Shown: one piece after another, positions 23,333 to 32,019 of the stretch
How positions within the stretch are numbered: the first letter of the stretch is position 1
How the letters are laid out: every line of letters starts with the position of its first letter
Source: Rhizobium lentis
Lineage (GTDB): Bacteria; Pseudomonadota; Alphaproteobacteria; Rhizobiales; Rhizobiaceae
Assembly (NCBI RefSeq): GCF_014200175.1
Contig: NZ_JACHBD010000015.1
Location: 1 to 64,000, forward strand
DNA length: 64,000 nt
Reading direction: 5' to 3'
Made by a program: the position numbers and the translations under genes
Notes under the pieces: generated by a model
What the model was told of the DNA's origin: nothing
The model's input: the letters and a program-made list of their open reading frames with translations, nothing else
Database searches by the model: none

Positions 23333-24552
23333 ACCTGCTCCCGGTCACCGAGGCACAGAACCGCCTGCTCTCTCGGGCAAAGCCGGTCGCAGCATCGGAG
23401 ACGCTGCCGCTCGCCGAAGCAGAGGACCGCATCCTTGCCGTCGATCTCACGGCCGGCCTGACACAGCCACCCTTCAATGCATCGGCGATGGATGGCTATG
23501 CGCTGCGCCGCGAAGACGCGCCGGACCCGGGCGCTGTGCTGAAGGTCATCGGCACCTCGGCCGCTGGCCACGGCTTCGAGGGAAGCGTCGGCCGCGGAGA
23601 AGCCGTCCGCATCTTCACCGGCGCGCCGGTTCCGCCAGGCGCCGACAGCGTCCTGCTGCAGGAGGATGCTGAGAAGATCGAAGACGGTATCCGAACCAAT
23701 TTCCCCGTCCGGCAGGGTCAGCATGTGCGTCCCCGCGGCCAGGATTTCGTCGAAGGCGAAGCCGTGCTGACGGCCGGAACCGTGCTCGATTTCTCGCGGT
23801 TGACGGTCGCTGCCGGCATGAACCGGCCCGACGTCGAGGTGCTCCGGCGCCCGCTGATCGCCATCCTCGCAACCGGTGATGAACTGCTGCCGCCCGGAAG
23901 CACGCCCGGCCCTTCGCAGATCATCGCGTCCAATACGTTTGGTATCGCAGCCCTCGCCCGCAAGGCCGGCGCCGTTGTGCTTGACCTCGGTATCGTCCCG
24001 GACGAACAGGCGAGGATCACCGCGGCGATTGACACGGCACGAAACGCCAAGGCCGATGTCATCGTCACGCTCGGCGGCGCTTCGGTCGGCGACCATGATC
24101 TGGTGCAGGCAACGTTGATCGAGGCCGGCATGCAGCTCGATTTCTGGCGCATTGCCATGCGTCCCGGCAAGCCCCTGATGGTCGGCAGCTTCGGCGACAT
24201 CCATGTGCTCGGCCTGCCCGGCAATCCGGTCTCGAGCCTCGTCTGCTCGCTGCTCTTCCTGGAGCCGCTGATCCGCAAGCTCGCCTCCCTGCCGCAGGTG
24301 CGACGCGAGGCAATGGTGGAGGCAGCCGTCACACTGCGCGCCAATGATCACCGGCAGGACTATGTCAGGGCGAAACTGTCGAAATCTGCTGCCGGAACCT
24401 GGCTCGCAGAACCCTTCGGCAAACAGGACTCCTCGATGATGAAGGTATTCGCGCAAGCCGACTGCCTCATCATCCGCCCGCCGCATGCGCCGGAACTGCC
24501 GGCCGGAGCGCCCTGTCCGGTCCTGCTGCTGCGGCCGGACCTGCTCGGCTGA
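23329..24552 (+). CDS. moeA: Molybdopterin molybdenumtransferase
   Basis: This 407-residue enzyme inserts molybdate into adenylated molybdopterin. It has the MoeA N-terminal domain ('FNASAMDGYALR', 'GTSAAGH', 'RIFTGAPVPPGADSVLLQED'), the MoCF core ('ATGDELLPPGSTPGPSQI', 'VTLGGASVGDHDLV', 'FWRIAMRPGKPLMVG', 'VLGLPGNPVSS') and a C-terminal beta domain. Start at 23329 overlaps the moaC stop. In many rhizobia lexA follows; it does not in this window. Confidence 0.95.
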   Translation: MNLLPVTEAQNRLLSRAKPVAASETLPLAEAEDRILAVDLTAGLTQPPFNASAMDGYALRREDAPDPGAVLKVIGTSAAGHGFEGSVGRGEAVRIFTGAPVPPGADSVLLQEDAEKIEDGIRTNFPVRQGQHVRPRGQDFVEGEAVLTAGTVLDFSRLTVAAGMNRPDVEVLRRPLIAILATGDELLPPGSTPGPSQIIASNTFGIAALARKAGAVVLDLGIVPDEQARITAAIDTARNAKADVIVTLGGASVGDHDLVQATLIEAGMQLDFWRIAMRPGKPLMVGSFGDIHVLGLPGNPVSSLVCSLLFLEPLIRKLASLPQVRREAMVEAAVTLRANDHRQDYVRAKLSKSAAGTWLAEPFGKQDSSMMKVFAQADCLIIRPPHAPELPAGAPCPVLLLRPDLLG

Positions 24553-24645
24553 TATTGCAGTTTCAATTTATTTCGATCTCTGGGCGATCTTTTTCCGCTC
24601 CCGCGGCCGATCAGGACAACAGGAGCTACATTTGTAGGGGGGTTT

Positions 24646-25320
24646 ATGTTATCCAGGTGCACGATGTCGGCTGTCATCCTTCTCGCAGCCTATTCGGCCG
24701 CCGTTGCGGCAGTGCAAGGAAGCCCCGCGTTGGAACCATCTTCCGCCGCCGATGCCCCCTGGGCGATTGAGTGGCTAACGCCCGATCTGAAAGGCGCGGC
24801 GACGCCAAAAACACTTATTCTTTGCTCTGATCGCATGGCCGAGCATCTCAAGCGGTACCAGTCGCTGATTGAAAAGCTCAGTGCGCTGAAAGGCCATACG
24901 ATCCTGGATGGAAGCAAGCTTGAGGCGCGCAAGCCAGCGGCAGACATCGGCTACATCGTCTTCGCGCATAAAGGTAATGAGGACCAGATCGTACGCAATT
25001 GCGTTGCAAACTACCCGGAACTCCAGCCGATTGTCACTGAATTCATCGAAAAGGAGATATCGGCAGAACAAGATGAATTTCAGGATCTTATAAAATATGG
25101 AATTTTGCCGAAGGCAGCACAACCACGTCAATGTTTTGGAAGGTATTACTACCAGACAGAAGACTATTATCCGACGAGAGCCACAAAGAAATGGTTTGCT
25201 CTGATCGAAATGGACTATTCATCAGACGATAGATGTTTTGACGAGTCTTTTTCAGCTACCTTTGGCATTGATCCTGAATCTTGTCGTTCAGCCGGCATCT
25301 GCGTCGATGACGGAAAATAA
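24646..25320 (+). CDS. Exported protein of unknown function
   Basis: This protein of 224 residues has a probable signal peptide (MSAVILLAAYSAAVAAVQG after a short basic lead). The mature part is mixed alpha/beta with seven cysteines overall, several close to the C terminus ('DDRCFDESF', 'PESCRSAGICVDDG'), suggesting disulfides in the periplasm. I recognise no family. The codon use in the last third is AT-richer than its neighbours ('TATTACTACCAGACAGAAGAC'), a hint of foreign origin. The ATG at 24646 has a GGGGGG site; Met at 24664 is an alternative. Confidence 0.6.
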   Translation: MLSRCTMSAVILLAAYSAAVAAVQGSPALEPSSAADAPWAIEWLTPDLKGAATPKTLILCSDRMAEHLKRYQSLIEKLSALKGHTILDGSKLEARKPAADIGYIVFAHKGNEDQIVRNCVANYPELQPIVTEFIEKEISAEQDEFQDLIKYGILPKAAQPRQCFGRYYYQTEDYYPTRATKKWFALIEMDYSSDDRCFDESFSATFGIDPESCRSAGICVDDGK

Positions 25321-25404
25321 AGGCACTCCGTCTTCATTGAGCACGCAGCCTTTGGCTCGGGTAGCGGATAAGGCGGTAGCAACAGTAATTATTGATCTCG
25401 CCTT

Positions 25405-26082
25405 TCAGCTATTGCTGACAAGCGAAAAGACGCCCGCCTGAACAGGGTCATCCCCCCGACCCCCGCCGAAATCCGGAACCGCATGAGTCGCAATCCGCTG
25501 AAGTTCTTTCTGCGGCAGGTAGGCGCGATGGGGATCGCCGATCAGCACCTCGATGCCGGAGGCCTGGCAACGCCGCAGGAAAGCCATCACCCGCAAGGCA
25601 AGCGCGGGATCGTAGAACAGGTCGCCGACAACAAGGATATCCGTCTCCTCCGGCGGCGGTGCCTCGATGATATCGGCGGCGACGACCAGGATGTTCACGC
25701 CGTTCACTGCAGCGTTGAGACCGATTGCGGCAATGGCGTTGGTATCGACATCGACCGCCGTGACCGCGGCAGCTCCGGCCTTGGCCGCCGCAATGGCGAC
25801 GAGCCCGGAGCCGGCGCCGAGATCGACGACGCGGCGGCCGGCGACCATCTTCGGCCGGTCGAGCAGATGGCGGGCAAGCACGGCGCCGCCGGCCCAGGGG
25901 TAGGCCCAGTAGGGCGCTGGGTTGGTCTCTCCCCGGCCGGCAAGTCGCCAAAGGCCACTCGCGGGTCCTGCCGTATGCAGCAGGATTTCGGGAATGGCCG
26001 GGACGGGTGAAATCGGCAGGTTGGCCAGGATAAAGGCGGCCGGATCGGGACGCGGTGTGCCAGAGCGTTTCATCATCGTCAT
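25405..26082 (-). CDS. Class I SAM methyltransferase, ETFB-lysine-methyltransferase-like
   Basis: This 225-residue protein has the class I methyltransferase fold: motif I 'VVDLGAGSGLVAIAAAKAGA', motif II 'VDVDTNAIAAI', and post-motif 'VVGDLFYDPALA'. A D/E-x-x-Y/F motif at that place and the 'APYWAYPWAGGAVLARHLLD' lead are typical of the METTL20/21-type family of protein lysine methyltransferases, whose alphaproteobacterial members modify the beta subunit of electron-transfer flavoprotein. The substrate assignment is inference. ATG at 26082 has an AGGGAGC site. It is on the same strand as the helicase upstream. Confidence 0.75.
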   Translation of the reverse strand: MTMMKRSGTPRPDPAAFILANLPISPVPAIPEILLHTAGPASGLWRLAGRGETNPAPYWAYPWAGGAVLARHLLDRPKMVAGRRVVDLGAGSGLVAIAAAKAGAAAVTAVDVDTNAIAAIGLNAAVNGVNILVVAADIIEAPPPEETDILVVGDLFYDPALALRVMAFLRRCQASGIEVLIGDPHRAYLPQKELQRIATHAVPDFGGGRGDDPVQAGVFSLVSNS

Positions 26083-26192
26083 GCTCCCTGTCCCGCTATA
26101 AAATCCAACGATTCAATAGTTCTTCATGTCGAGATGCCGCATACCGTCAGATAAAACCCTCCGCCTGACCCGGCGAAGGGCTGCCGGGGAAA

Positions 26193-28178
26193 TCAACCGG
26201 GCTTCTTCTTCGAAAACTTGTTCTTCGGCCCGGCGCCGCCCTTGCCTTCGTATTTCGGGCGTTCGGATCTGGCGCCTTCGGATTTCCCGCCTTCGAATTT
26301 CTGCTTGTCGTATCTGGGCTTGTCGGATTTCGGGCCATCGAAGCCGGGCTTACCGGGTTTCTTGCTCCAGGGCTTGCTGTCCCGCTTCTCCCCGCCGGTA
26401 TTCTCGGCCGCGGCATAGCCGCCGCCCCAACCCTTGCCGAACTTCTTCTTCGGCCGCTCGTCGCGGAAGTTATCGCCCGGCCGGTCGTCACGCGAGGCCT
26501 TGCCGGCATAGGGCTTCTGTGCCGGCGCACGGCTGAAATCCGGCGTGCCGGAAAGCCTGGTCACGCGGATGCCGCGCTCGAGCGTCTTGTTCGGTCCGAG
26601 CGCCTCCTGGAAGCTGTCGGCGCTTGCTACGGCTATCTCGACATAGGTTTCCTCGGGCTGCATCTTGATCGCGCCGATCTCGCGCTTTGTGACGTTGCCG
26701 TTGCGGCAAAGCATCGGGATCAGCCAGCGCGGCTCGGCATTCTGCTTGCGCCCGACCGAGACGGAGAACCAGACGCTGGCGCCGAAGTCCTCGCGAGGTC
26801 CCTTCTGCGCCGGCTCGTAAGACTCGGCATTGTCGCGGCGCTTGCGGCTGCGCTCATCCTGCACGGTGATCTCGATCAGATCCTCCGGCGCCGAATGATT
26901 GGTGCGGTAGAGACGCAGGAAGGCGGCGGCGAGCTTTTCGGCGCCGTGGCTGGAGAGAAGCTGCTGCACCAGCCCCTGTTCTTCCTCCTGCGGCGCTTCG
27001 CTGAAGATCGGATCGGCGAGCAGCCGCTCGTCGTCGCGCTCGTTCACCTCCTCGGCCGACGGCGGCCGTGCCCAGGCGGCCGAAATGCCGGCATTCTCCA
27101 GCAGGCGTTCGGCCTTGCGTCGTGCATTCAGCGGCACGATCATGGCGCTGATGCCTTTGCGCCCGGCCCGGCCAGTGCGGCCGCTGCGGTGCAGCAGCGT
27201 GTCCGGATTGGTCGGCAGGTCGGCATGGATGACGAGATCGAGACCTGGCAGGTCGATGCCGCGAGCGGCGACGTCGGTCGCGATGCAGACGCGGGCGCGC
27301 CCGTCGCGCATCGCCTGCAGCGCATGGGTGCGTTCGTTCTGCGTCAGCTCGCCGGAAAGCGCTACGACGGAGAAATTGCGGTTGTTGAAGCGGGCGGTCA
27401 GATGATTGACCGCGGCGCGTGTCGAGCAGAAGACGATGGCGTTGGTCGCCTCGTAATAACGCAGCACGTTAATGATCGCATTCTCGCGGTCACTGGGGGC
27501 CACCATCAGCGCGCGATATTCGATATCGACATGCTGCTTTGTCTCAGCCGCGGTGCTGATGCGCACGGCGTTGCGCTGATAGCTTTTGGCAAGCTTGGCG
27601 ATCGCCGCCGGCACCGTTGCCGAAAACATCAGCGTCCGGCGCTCGTCCGGCGCCGAATCGAGAATGAATTCCAGATCTTCGCGGAAGCCGAGATCGAGCA
27701 TTTCGTCCGCCTCGTCGAGCACGGCGGCCTTCAGTTCCGACATGTTGAGAGCCCTGCGACGGATATGGTCGCAAAGACGGCCGGGCGTGCCGACGACGAT
27801 ATGGGCGCCGCGTTCGAGCGACCGGCGCTCGCTGCGGATGTCCATGCCGCCGACGCAGCTGGCGATCACCGCGCCGGTCATCTCATAGAGCCATTCGAGC
27901 TCACGCTTCACCTGCAGCGCAAGTTCGCGCGTCGGGGCGATGACAAGCGCAAGCGGCGCGCCGGCGTTGCCGAAGCGCTCCCCGCCCTCGAGCAGCGTCG
28001 GCGCCAGCGCCAGGCCGAAGGCGACAGTCTTGCCGGAACCGGTCTGGGCGGAAACCAGAGCGTCGGACGCGGCAAGATCAGGATCGAGCATCGACTTCTG
28101 CACCGGGGTGAGTTCGGCGTAACCGCGCTTCTGCAACGCCTTGGCGATCGCCGGAACGACGCCGTTGAATTCTGTCAT
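26193..28178 (-). CDS. DEAD-box ATP-dependent RNA helicase with DbpA-like RNA-binding domain
   Basis: This 661-residue helicase has all core motifs: Q motif near 'ELTPVQKSML', I 'AQTGSGKT', Ia 'PTRELALQ', Ib 'GTPGR', II 'DEADEML', III 'SAT', V 'ATDVAARGID' and VI 'HRSGRTGRAGRKG'. Around residues 470-550 a DbpA-type RNA-binding fold is seen ('REIGAIKMQPEETYVEIA'). The last 110 residues are a Lys/Gly/Arg-rich disordered tail with repeating 'KPR/KPG/KSD' units that should bind RNA non-specifically. It probably acts in ribosome assembly or mRNA remodelling, especially in the cold, like DeaD/CsdA; that role is inferred. Confidence 0.92.
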   Translation of the reverse strand: MTEFNGVVPAIAKALQKRGYAELTPVQKSMLDPDLAASDALVSAQTGSGKTVAFGLALAPTLLEGGERFGNAGAPLALVIAPTRELALQVKRELEWLYEMTGAVIASCVGGMDIRSERRSLERGAHIVVGTPGRLCDHIRRRALNMSELKAAVLDEADEMLDLGFREDLEFILDSAPDERRTLMFSATVPAAIAKLAKSYQRNAVRISTAAETKQHVDIEYRALMVAPSDRENAIINVLRYYEATNAIVFCSTRAAVNHLTARFNNRNFSVVALSGELTQNERTHALQAMRDGRARVCIATDVAARGIDLPGLDLVIHADLPTNPDTLLHRSGRTGRAGRKGISAMIVPLNARRKAERLLENAGISAAWARPPSAEEVNERDDERLLADPIFSEAPQEEEQGLVQQLLSSHGAEKLAAAFLRLYRTNHSAPEDLIEITVQDERSRKRRDNAESYEPAQKGPREDFGASVWFSVSVGRKQNAEPRWLIPMLCRNGNVTKREIGAIKMQPEETYVEIAVASADSFQEALGPNKTLERGIRVTRLSGTPDFSRAPAQKPYAGKASRDDRPGDNFRDERPKKKFGKGWGGGYAAAENTGGEKRDSKPWSKKPGKPGFDGPKSDKPRYDKQKFEGGKSEGARSERPKYEGKGGAGPKNKFSKKKPG

Positions 28179-28276
28179 GAGTTCGATCTTTCGGAGCTGT
28201 CAGGCGCGAAATGCGCCATGGCCGGAGCCAGCCGGCGGGATATTTGCGCCGTTCCTAGCCGCTCCCGCAGCGATTG

Positions 28277-30133
28277 TCAAAGCGTGCGGCTGTGCCACAG
28301 CCAGGCGTCGATATGGCTTGCCCGGCCGCGTAGCTCCGTTTCCAACGGCCCCTCCATCCGGCCGGCTTGCGGTAGCGCGCTGTCGGGGCCCGCGGCACGC
28401 ACGATTTCGTCGCTCAGCGCCAGCTCGACGCCGTTATGGGCGGCGACCTCCATCAGCCGGGCGCCGACATTCACCGTATCGCCTGCCGCCGTGATCTGCT
28501 GCCGGTCGCCGGTGCCGAGCCGCGAGGCGACGATCGGCCCGCAATGGGCGCCGACCTTGAAGCCGATCTTCTTCTCGGCAAAGCCCGCATGCGCGCCAAG
28601 CCAGGTCCGCGTACGCTCGCAAAGGCTGACCGCGCAAGAGACGGCGCGGGCAGCATCGTCATCGGCCGGCTGCGGAAGGCCGAACAGGATCATTGCCCCG
28701 TCGCCCATGAAGCTGGTGATGGCGCCGCCCTGAGACCGGGCCTCGTCGTCGATGATTTCGAAGAAACCGCTCAGCACTTCGCTGACCTTGACCGGTCCGA
28801 GCTTTTCGCTGAGACCCGTGAAACCCGAGAGATCGATGAAGATAACGGCAGCGTTCTGGCGTACCGGCGCGGCGAGGAAATTCGGATCACGCGCCAGCCA
28901 TTCGCCAAGGCCGGGAGCCTCGATGCGCTGCAGGAGGGCGCTCTGCTCGGCGAAATGGCGAGCGCGGCCGCGGTCGCGCCAGAGTTCGGCCGCACCGAGC
29001 AGCAACGCCGGCGGTAGCGCCGCGGCGATCGGCAGCGCCGCACTCAGCCAAAAGCCATTGGCAAAGGCCGACAGATTGAGCATGGCCCAGACCACCAGCA
29101 CCAGTACCGTGATGAGGTAGCCCGCCGCACTCCGCCGCCAAGCCATCAGCGAGACGAGCAGGAGCGCCAAGCCAATGGCAATACCGGCATCGATCAGCCT
29201 CATCCTGCGGTCGCGCACCATGCCGTCGCCGGTGACGAGATGGATGATTGCCGTCGACATCACCTCCACGCCGGGCATGACAGGATCGAACGGCGTCGGG
29301 AAAACGTCGCCGCCGCCCGTGACCGTCGAACCGATGACGACGATGCGGCCTGCCACCGCCGCTGCCGGCAGCTTGCCGTCAAGCGCATCGGCGGCGCTGA
29401 AGGTGGCGATGCTGCCGCGCCCGCCATAGAAGGTCAGCGGCAGGCGTTGACCGATATCCGTTGGAATACGCAGCGCTCCGAGCATGACGGCATCGCGTTC
29501 GATACTGGGATCGGCGCCGAGCGCCAACGATGCGGCACGCAACGGAAAAGCCGGATCCAGCCGGTCGGCGCTGCGCGAAATCAGCGGAACGAAACGCGGC
29601 GTGCCGGTCTGATCGGTTGCGACATTGACGATGCCGACCGCCGCCGCCTCGGCAAAACGCGGGAGCGGCAACAGAAGCTGGTTTGCCTCGGGGATGGCGG
29701 CCAACGGATCCTCGGCGGAATCGATGACCTGCTGCCTGCTTTGCGCAAATGTGGCCGCCCCCGCGATGACGGTTGGCCCCTGACGCAAGGCGGCGGTCAG
29801 CGCCGCATCACCCTCCTCCGGCCCGGGATCGACGAGCAGAATGTCCAGCGCCAGGGCTTTCGGCTTGCCCGCATTGATCGCGCCGACAAGACGGGCAAGC
29901 GTGGCGCGGTCGAGCGGATAGCCGTGGGCGGCGGCGGTGCGGTCATCGATCGCGACGATCGACACGACAGGAGGCGGCTCTCTTGCCCCGACGGCGAGGC
30001 TGCGGACATCCGCAAGCGTGGCCTCCATCCGGTCGAGAAGGCCGGCCTCGCCGTTGAGATTGAGATAACCGAGCGCAGCGCCCCAAAGACCGGCGAACAG
30101 CAGCGCGATCACGGTCAGCAGACGATGGCTCAT
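28277..30133 (-). CDS. CHASE2-domain class III nucleotide cyclase
   Basis: This 618-residue membrane protein has an N-terminal membrane helix, a large extracytoplasmic CHASE2 sensor domain (about 30-330), three transmembrane helices (about 340-410) and a cytosolic class III cyclase domain (about 440-600). Metal-binding aspartates are visible in 'FIDLSGFTGL' and 'SFMGDGAMILFG', and the transition-state Asn/Arg in 'GDTVNVGARLME'. The usual adenine-selecting Lys just before 'FMGD' is Ser here, so nucleotide specificity should not be taken for granted. The FecR-domain gene lies six bases upstream on the same strand; the two likely form one sensory unit. Confidence 0.9.
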   Translation of the reverse strand: MSHRLLTVIALLFAGLWGAALGYLNLNGEAGLLDRMEATLADVRSLAVGAREPPPVVSIVAIDDRTAAAHGYPLDRATLARLVGAINAGKPKALALDILLVDPGPEEGDAALTAALRQGPTVIAGAATFAQSRQQVIDSAEDPLAAIPEANQLLLPLPRFAEAAAVGIVNVATDQTGTPRFVPLISRSADRLDPAFPLRAASLALGADPSIERDAVMLGALRIPTDIGQRLPLTFYGGRGSIATFSAADALDGKLPAAAVAGRIVVIGSTVTGGGDVFPTPFDPVMPGVEVMSTAIIHLVTGDGMVRDRRMRLIDAGIAIGLALLLVSLMAWRRSAAGYLITVLVLVVWAMLNLSAFANGFWLSAALPIAAALPPALLLGAAELWRDRGRARHFAEQSALLQRIEAPGLGEWLARDPNFLAAPVRQNAAVIFIDLSGFTGLSEKLGPVKVSEVLSGFFEIIDDEARSQGGAITSFMGDGAMILFGLPQPADDDAARAVSCAVSLCERTRTWLGAHAGFAEKKIGFKVGAHCGPIVASRLGTGDRQQITAAGDTVNVGARLMEVAAHNGVELALSDEIVRAAGPDSALPQAGRMEGPLETELRGRASHIDAWLWHSRTL

Positions 30134-30138
30134 GATAT

Positions 30139-30657
30139 TTACTGACCGAGGCGGGCAAGAAGGGCAGCGACGCGCGGCGCCGGCCAGCTGCGCACGACAA
30201 GAGGTTCGGTTGAGCTGGTTACATCGACGCCCTCGCCTGGCGACAGCACCACCGGCTCGCCGGCCGGCCGACGGACGGCAACGCTGCCCCTGACGACCAG
30301 CACCGAGGTCTTGCCGCTTGCGACGTCGACAGCCCATTGCGTGCCGCGCACGGCAGCGATCGCCTGCGGCGTCACCACCTGGAAGCCACCTGTGTGCTGA
30401 CTGCTGTCGACATCGACGAGAATGGCCTTGCGCCGTAGCGACGCCGAATCGGGACTGCCGTCACGGTTGCGGTCGGTAAGGCGGAAAGACGCGCCGGCCT
30501 CTGCCGTCACCTTGACGCCGCCAGGGCAGCTCAGCACCTGACGGGCGCCGGCGTCACGCGATATCGTGCAGCCCGCAGACTGCGCCAAGGCCACCTCATG
30601 CGGAATGAGGCCGGCAGCCAGCGCGGCGACAAACAGGTTACGAAGCGTCGTATGCAT
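30139..30657 (-). CDS. Exported FecR-domain protein
   Basis: This 172-residue protein has a signal peptide (MHTTLRNLFVAALAAG..., cleavage near ALAQS) and a FecR fold: 'GGVKVTAEAGASFRLTD', 'VVTPQAIAAVRGTQWAVDV' and 'VVRGSVAVRRP'. The motif AVRGTxW is the hallmark of FecR domains. No sigma factor or TonB receptor is nearby. Instead the gene is followed after six bases by a CHASE2 nucleotide cyclase, a recurrent pair in which FecR may act as a periplasmic partner of the CHASE2 sensor. Met at 30657 is chosen because it begins the signal peptide. Confidence 0.85.
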   Translation of the reverse strand: MHTTLRNLFVAALAAGLIPHEVALAQSAGCTISRDAGARQVLSCPGGVKVTAEAGASFRLTDRNRDGSPDSASLRRKAILVDVDSSQHTGGFQVVTPQAIAAVRGTQWAVDVASGKTSVLVVRGSVAVRRPAGEPVVLSPGEGVDVTSSTEPLVVRSWPAPRVAALLARLGQ

Positions 30658-30790
30658 GGAAAGCCCCCGTGACCGCGCGGAACAGCTTTGCGAAAGCGCC
30701 CGCCAACCGTCTTCTTCCATATCGGCCATGATAGCCGAATTCCGATATTTCCCTAGGCGAAAAAGTAGACCGGTGAGACCACCGGTATTC

Positions 30791-31936
30791 TCAGGAACCG
30801 CTTCTCATCTGCGGCGCCGGCCCGGCATAACGCGCGCGCGGCCGGATCAATTCTCCGCTCTCGATCTGCTCCATCGCATGCGCCAGCCAGCCAGTGGAAC
30901 GGGCAAGCGAAAAAATGATGATCGGCGCCTCTCGAGGCAGACCGAAGGCGGCCGCCATGGCAGCAAGCGCGAAATCGACATTGACCTTCTCGCCGACCAT
31001 CTCCTCGCCGGTTTCCCGAAGCGCAGCAAATTGCGGCGGCAGGGAAAAATGCGAAAGCAGCGCCAAAGCCCTGACATCGCCATCGGGATAGAGCGGATGG
31101 CCGAAGGCCGCAAGGTGATTGCCCTGGACAAGCGAGCGGCGGATCGCCTGTTCCGCGCCGAGCGCCGAAGATAACTCGATCAAAGCGTCGACGCCTTGCC
31201 AGGCAGCACCGTGCAGCGGCCCCGTCAGCGTTGCCAGACCGGAGAGCACGGCAGCCGACAATGCGGCACCCGCCGAGGCGGTGACCCGCGCCGCAAAGGC
31301 CGAGGCGTTGAGTTCGTGGTCGGCAAGCACTACCAGCGCCCGGCGCAGGCAATCGGCGGCATCCGGCCGCTTCCAGCTCGCCGCCAGCCGCAGGTGCAGC
31401 GGCTGGTCCGAAGGTCCCGGCGCCAGCGCATCGGCGATGGTCGAGAGAACGCTGTGCGCCTCGCGCCGCAGCGCGGCTTGCGATCGGCCGAGCGATGGCA
31501 GATCCGCCGTCACCCGCTCTGCCAGCGCCAGGAACGCAGCCTGAAGCGATGGCGGGGCATTTCCAGTTGTTGTGCCCGAGAACAGCGTTTCCGCGCCGTT
31601 CCAGAGCAGTGCCGCCGCCTGCTCCAGCGTCGCCGCCTCGGCGAAATTGGCGGCATCCCGCCCACGATAGAAAAGCCGTCCCGCGATGATGGTGGAGATC
31701 GCCGAGGAGAGAACCGGGTCGCCCCAGCGGATCGACTCGGCAGCCACCATTTCGGCCTTGCGGCGGCCGGCATGGCGTTCGGCCAGTCGCTGCACATCGG
31801 CAGCCTGGTAGAGGCTGCGGCGCGGGTCGGCGGGATCGGGTTTGGCGCGGATGCGCCCGCGGCTAACATTGGCGTAAAGGGTCTGCGGCTTGGTCTTCAG
31901 CGCCTGCAGCGCCTCCTCGGCGGTCAGCCACGGCAT
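30791..31936 (-). CDS. Citrate synthase-family protein with N-terminal HTH domain
   Basis: This protein of about 381 residues has a MerR-like helix-turn-helix head (about 1-55: 'WLTAEEALQALKTKPQTLYANVSRGRI', 'SLYQAADVQRLA') fused to a citrate-synthase fold. Active-site residues are recognisable: His207 (DHELN), His242 (GPLHG), His280 (FGHPLY), Arg289 and Asp321 (NVDF). Compared with true citrate synthases, the segment after His280 is altered (GHPLYPDGDVR). It is divergent from a second paralogue at 32020, with palindromes between. It may be a metabolite-sensing DNA-binding protein, an enzyme (citrate or methylcitrate type), or both. Start at 31936 is chosen over 31996, which would run into the shared promoter. 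Confidence 0.85.
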   Translation of the reverse strand: MPWLTAEEALQALKTKPQTLYANVSRGRIRAKPDPADPRRSLYQAADVQRLAERHAGRRKAEMVAAESIRWGDPVLSSAISTIIAGRLFYRGRDAANFAEAATLEQAAALLWNGAETLFSGTTTGNAPPSLQAAFLALAERVTADLPSLGRSQAALRREAHSVLSTIADALAPGPSDQPLHLRLAASWKRPDAADCLRRALVVLADHELNASAFAARVTASAGAALSAAVLSGLATLTGPLHGAAWQGVDALIELSSALGAEQAIRRSLVQGNHLAAFGHPLYPDGDVRALALLSHFSLPPQFAALRETGEEMVGEKVNVDFALAAMAAAFGLPREAPIIIFSLARSTGWLAHAMEQIESGELIRPRARYAGPAPQMRSGS

Positions 31937-31948
31937 CGGAGCCCCATA

Positions 31949-31978
31949 TTGATCATTTGCATCAAGATTGACGTCAAT
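31949..31978. promoter_or_regulatory. Two small dyads between divergent citrate-synthase genes
   Basis: TTGAT-N7-ATCAA (31949-31965) and the perfect 12-base palindrome ATTGACGTCAAT (31967-31978) lie side by side in the 83-base divergent region. They are natural candidates for binding by the HTH head of the adjacent citrate-synthase-like protein. Confidence 0.4.
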
Positions 31979-32019
31979 GAGACTAGGTCGGATCATCCTT
32001 GCCGTAAAGGAGAAACAAT

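Noticed and set aside
24553..24645. lexA expected after moeA
   Set aside because: No LexA frame (HTH plus Ser-Lys protease motifs) is found on either strand here or in the rest of the window.
26895..28733. Plus-strand frame of about 612 codons opposite the helicase
   Set aside because: Antisense shadow; its translation shows no family and the opposite strand has every DEAD-box motif.
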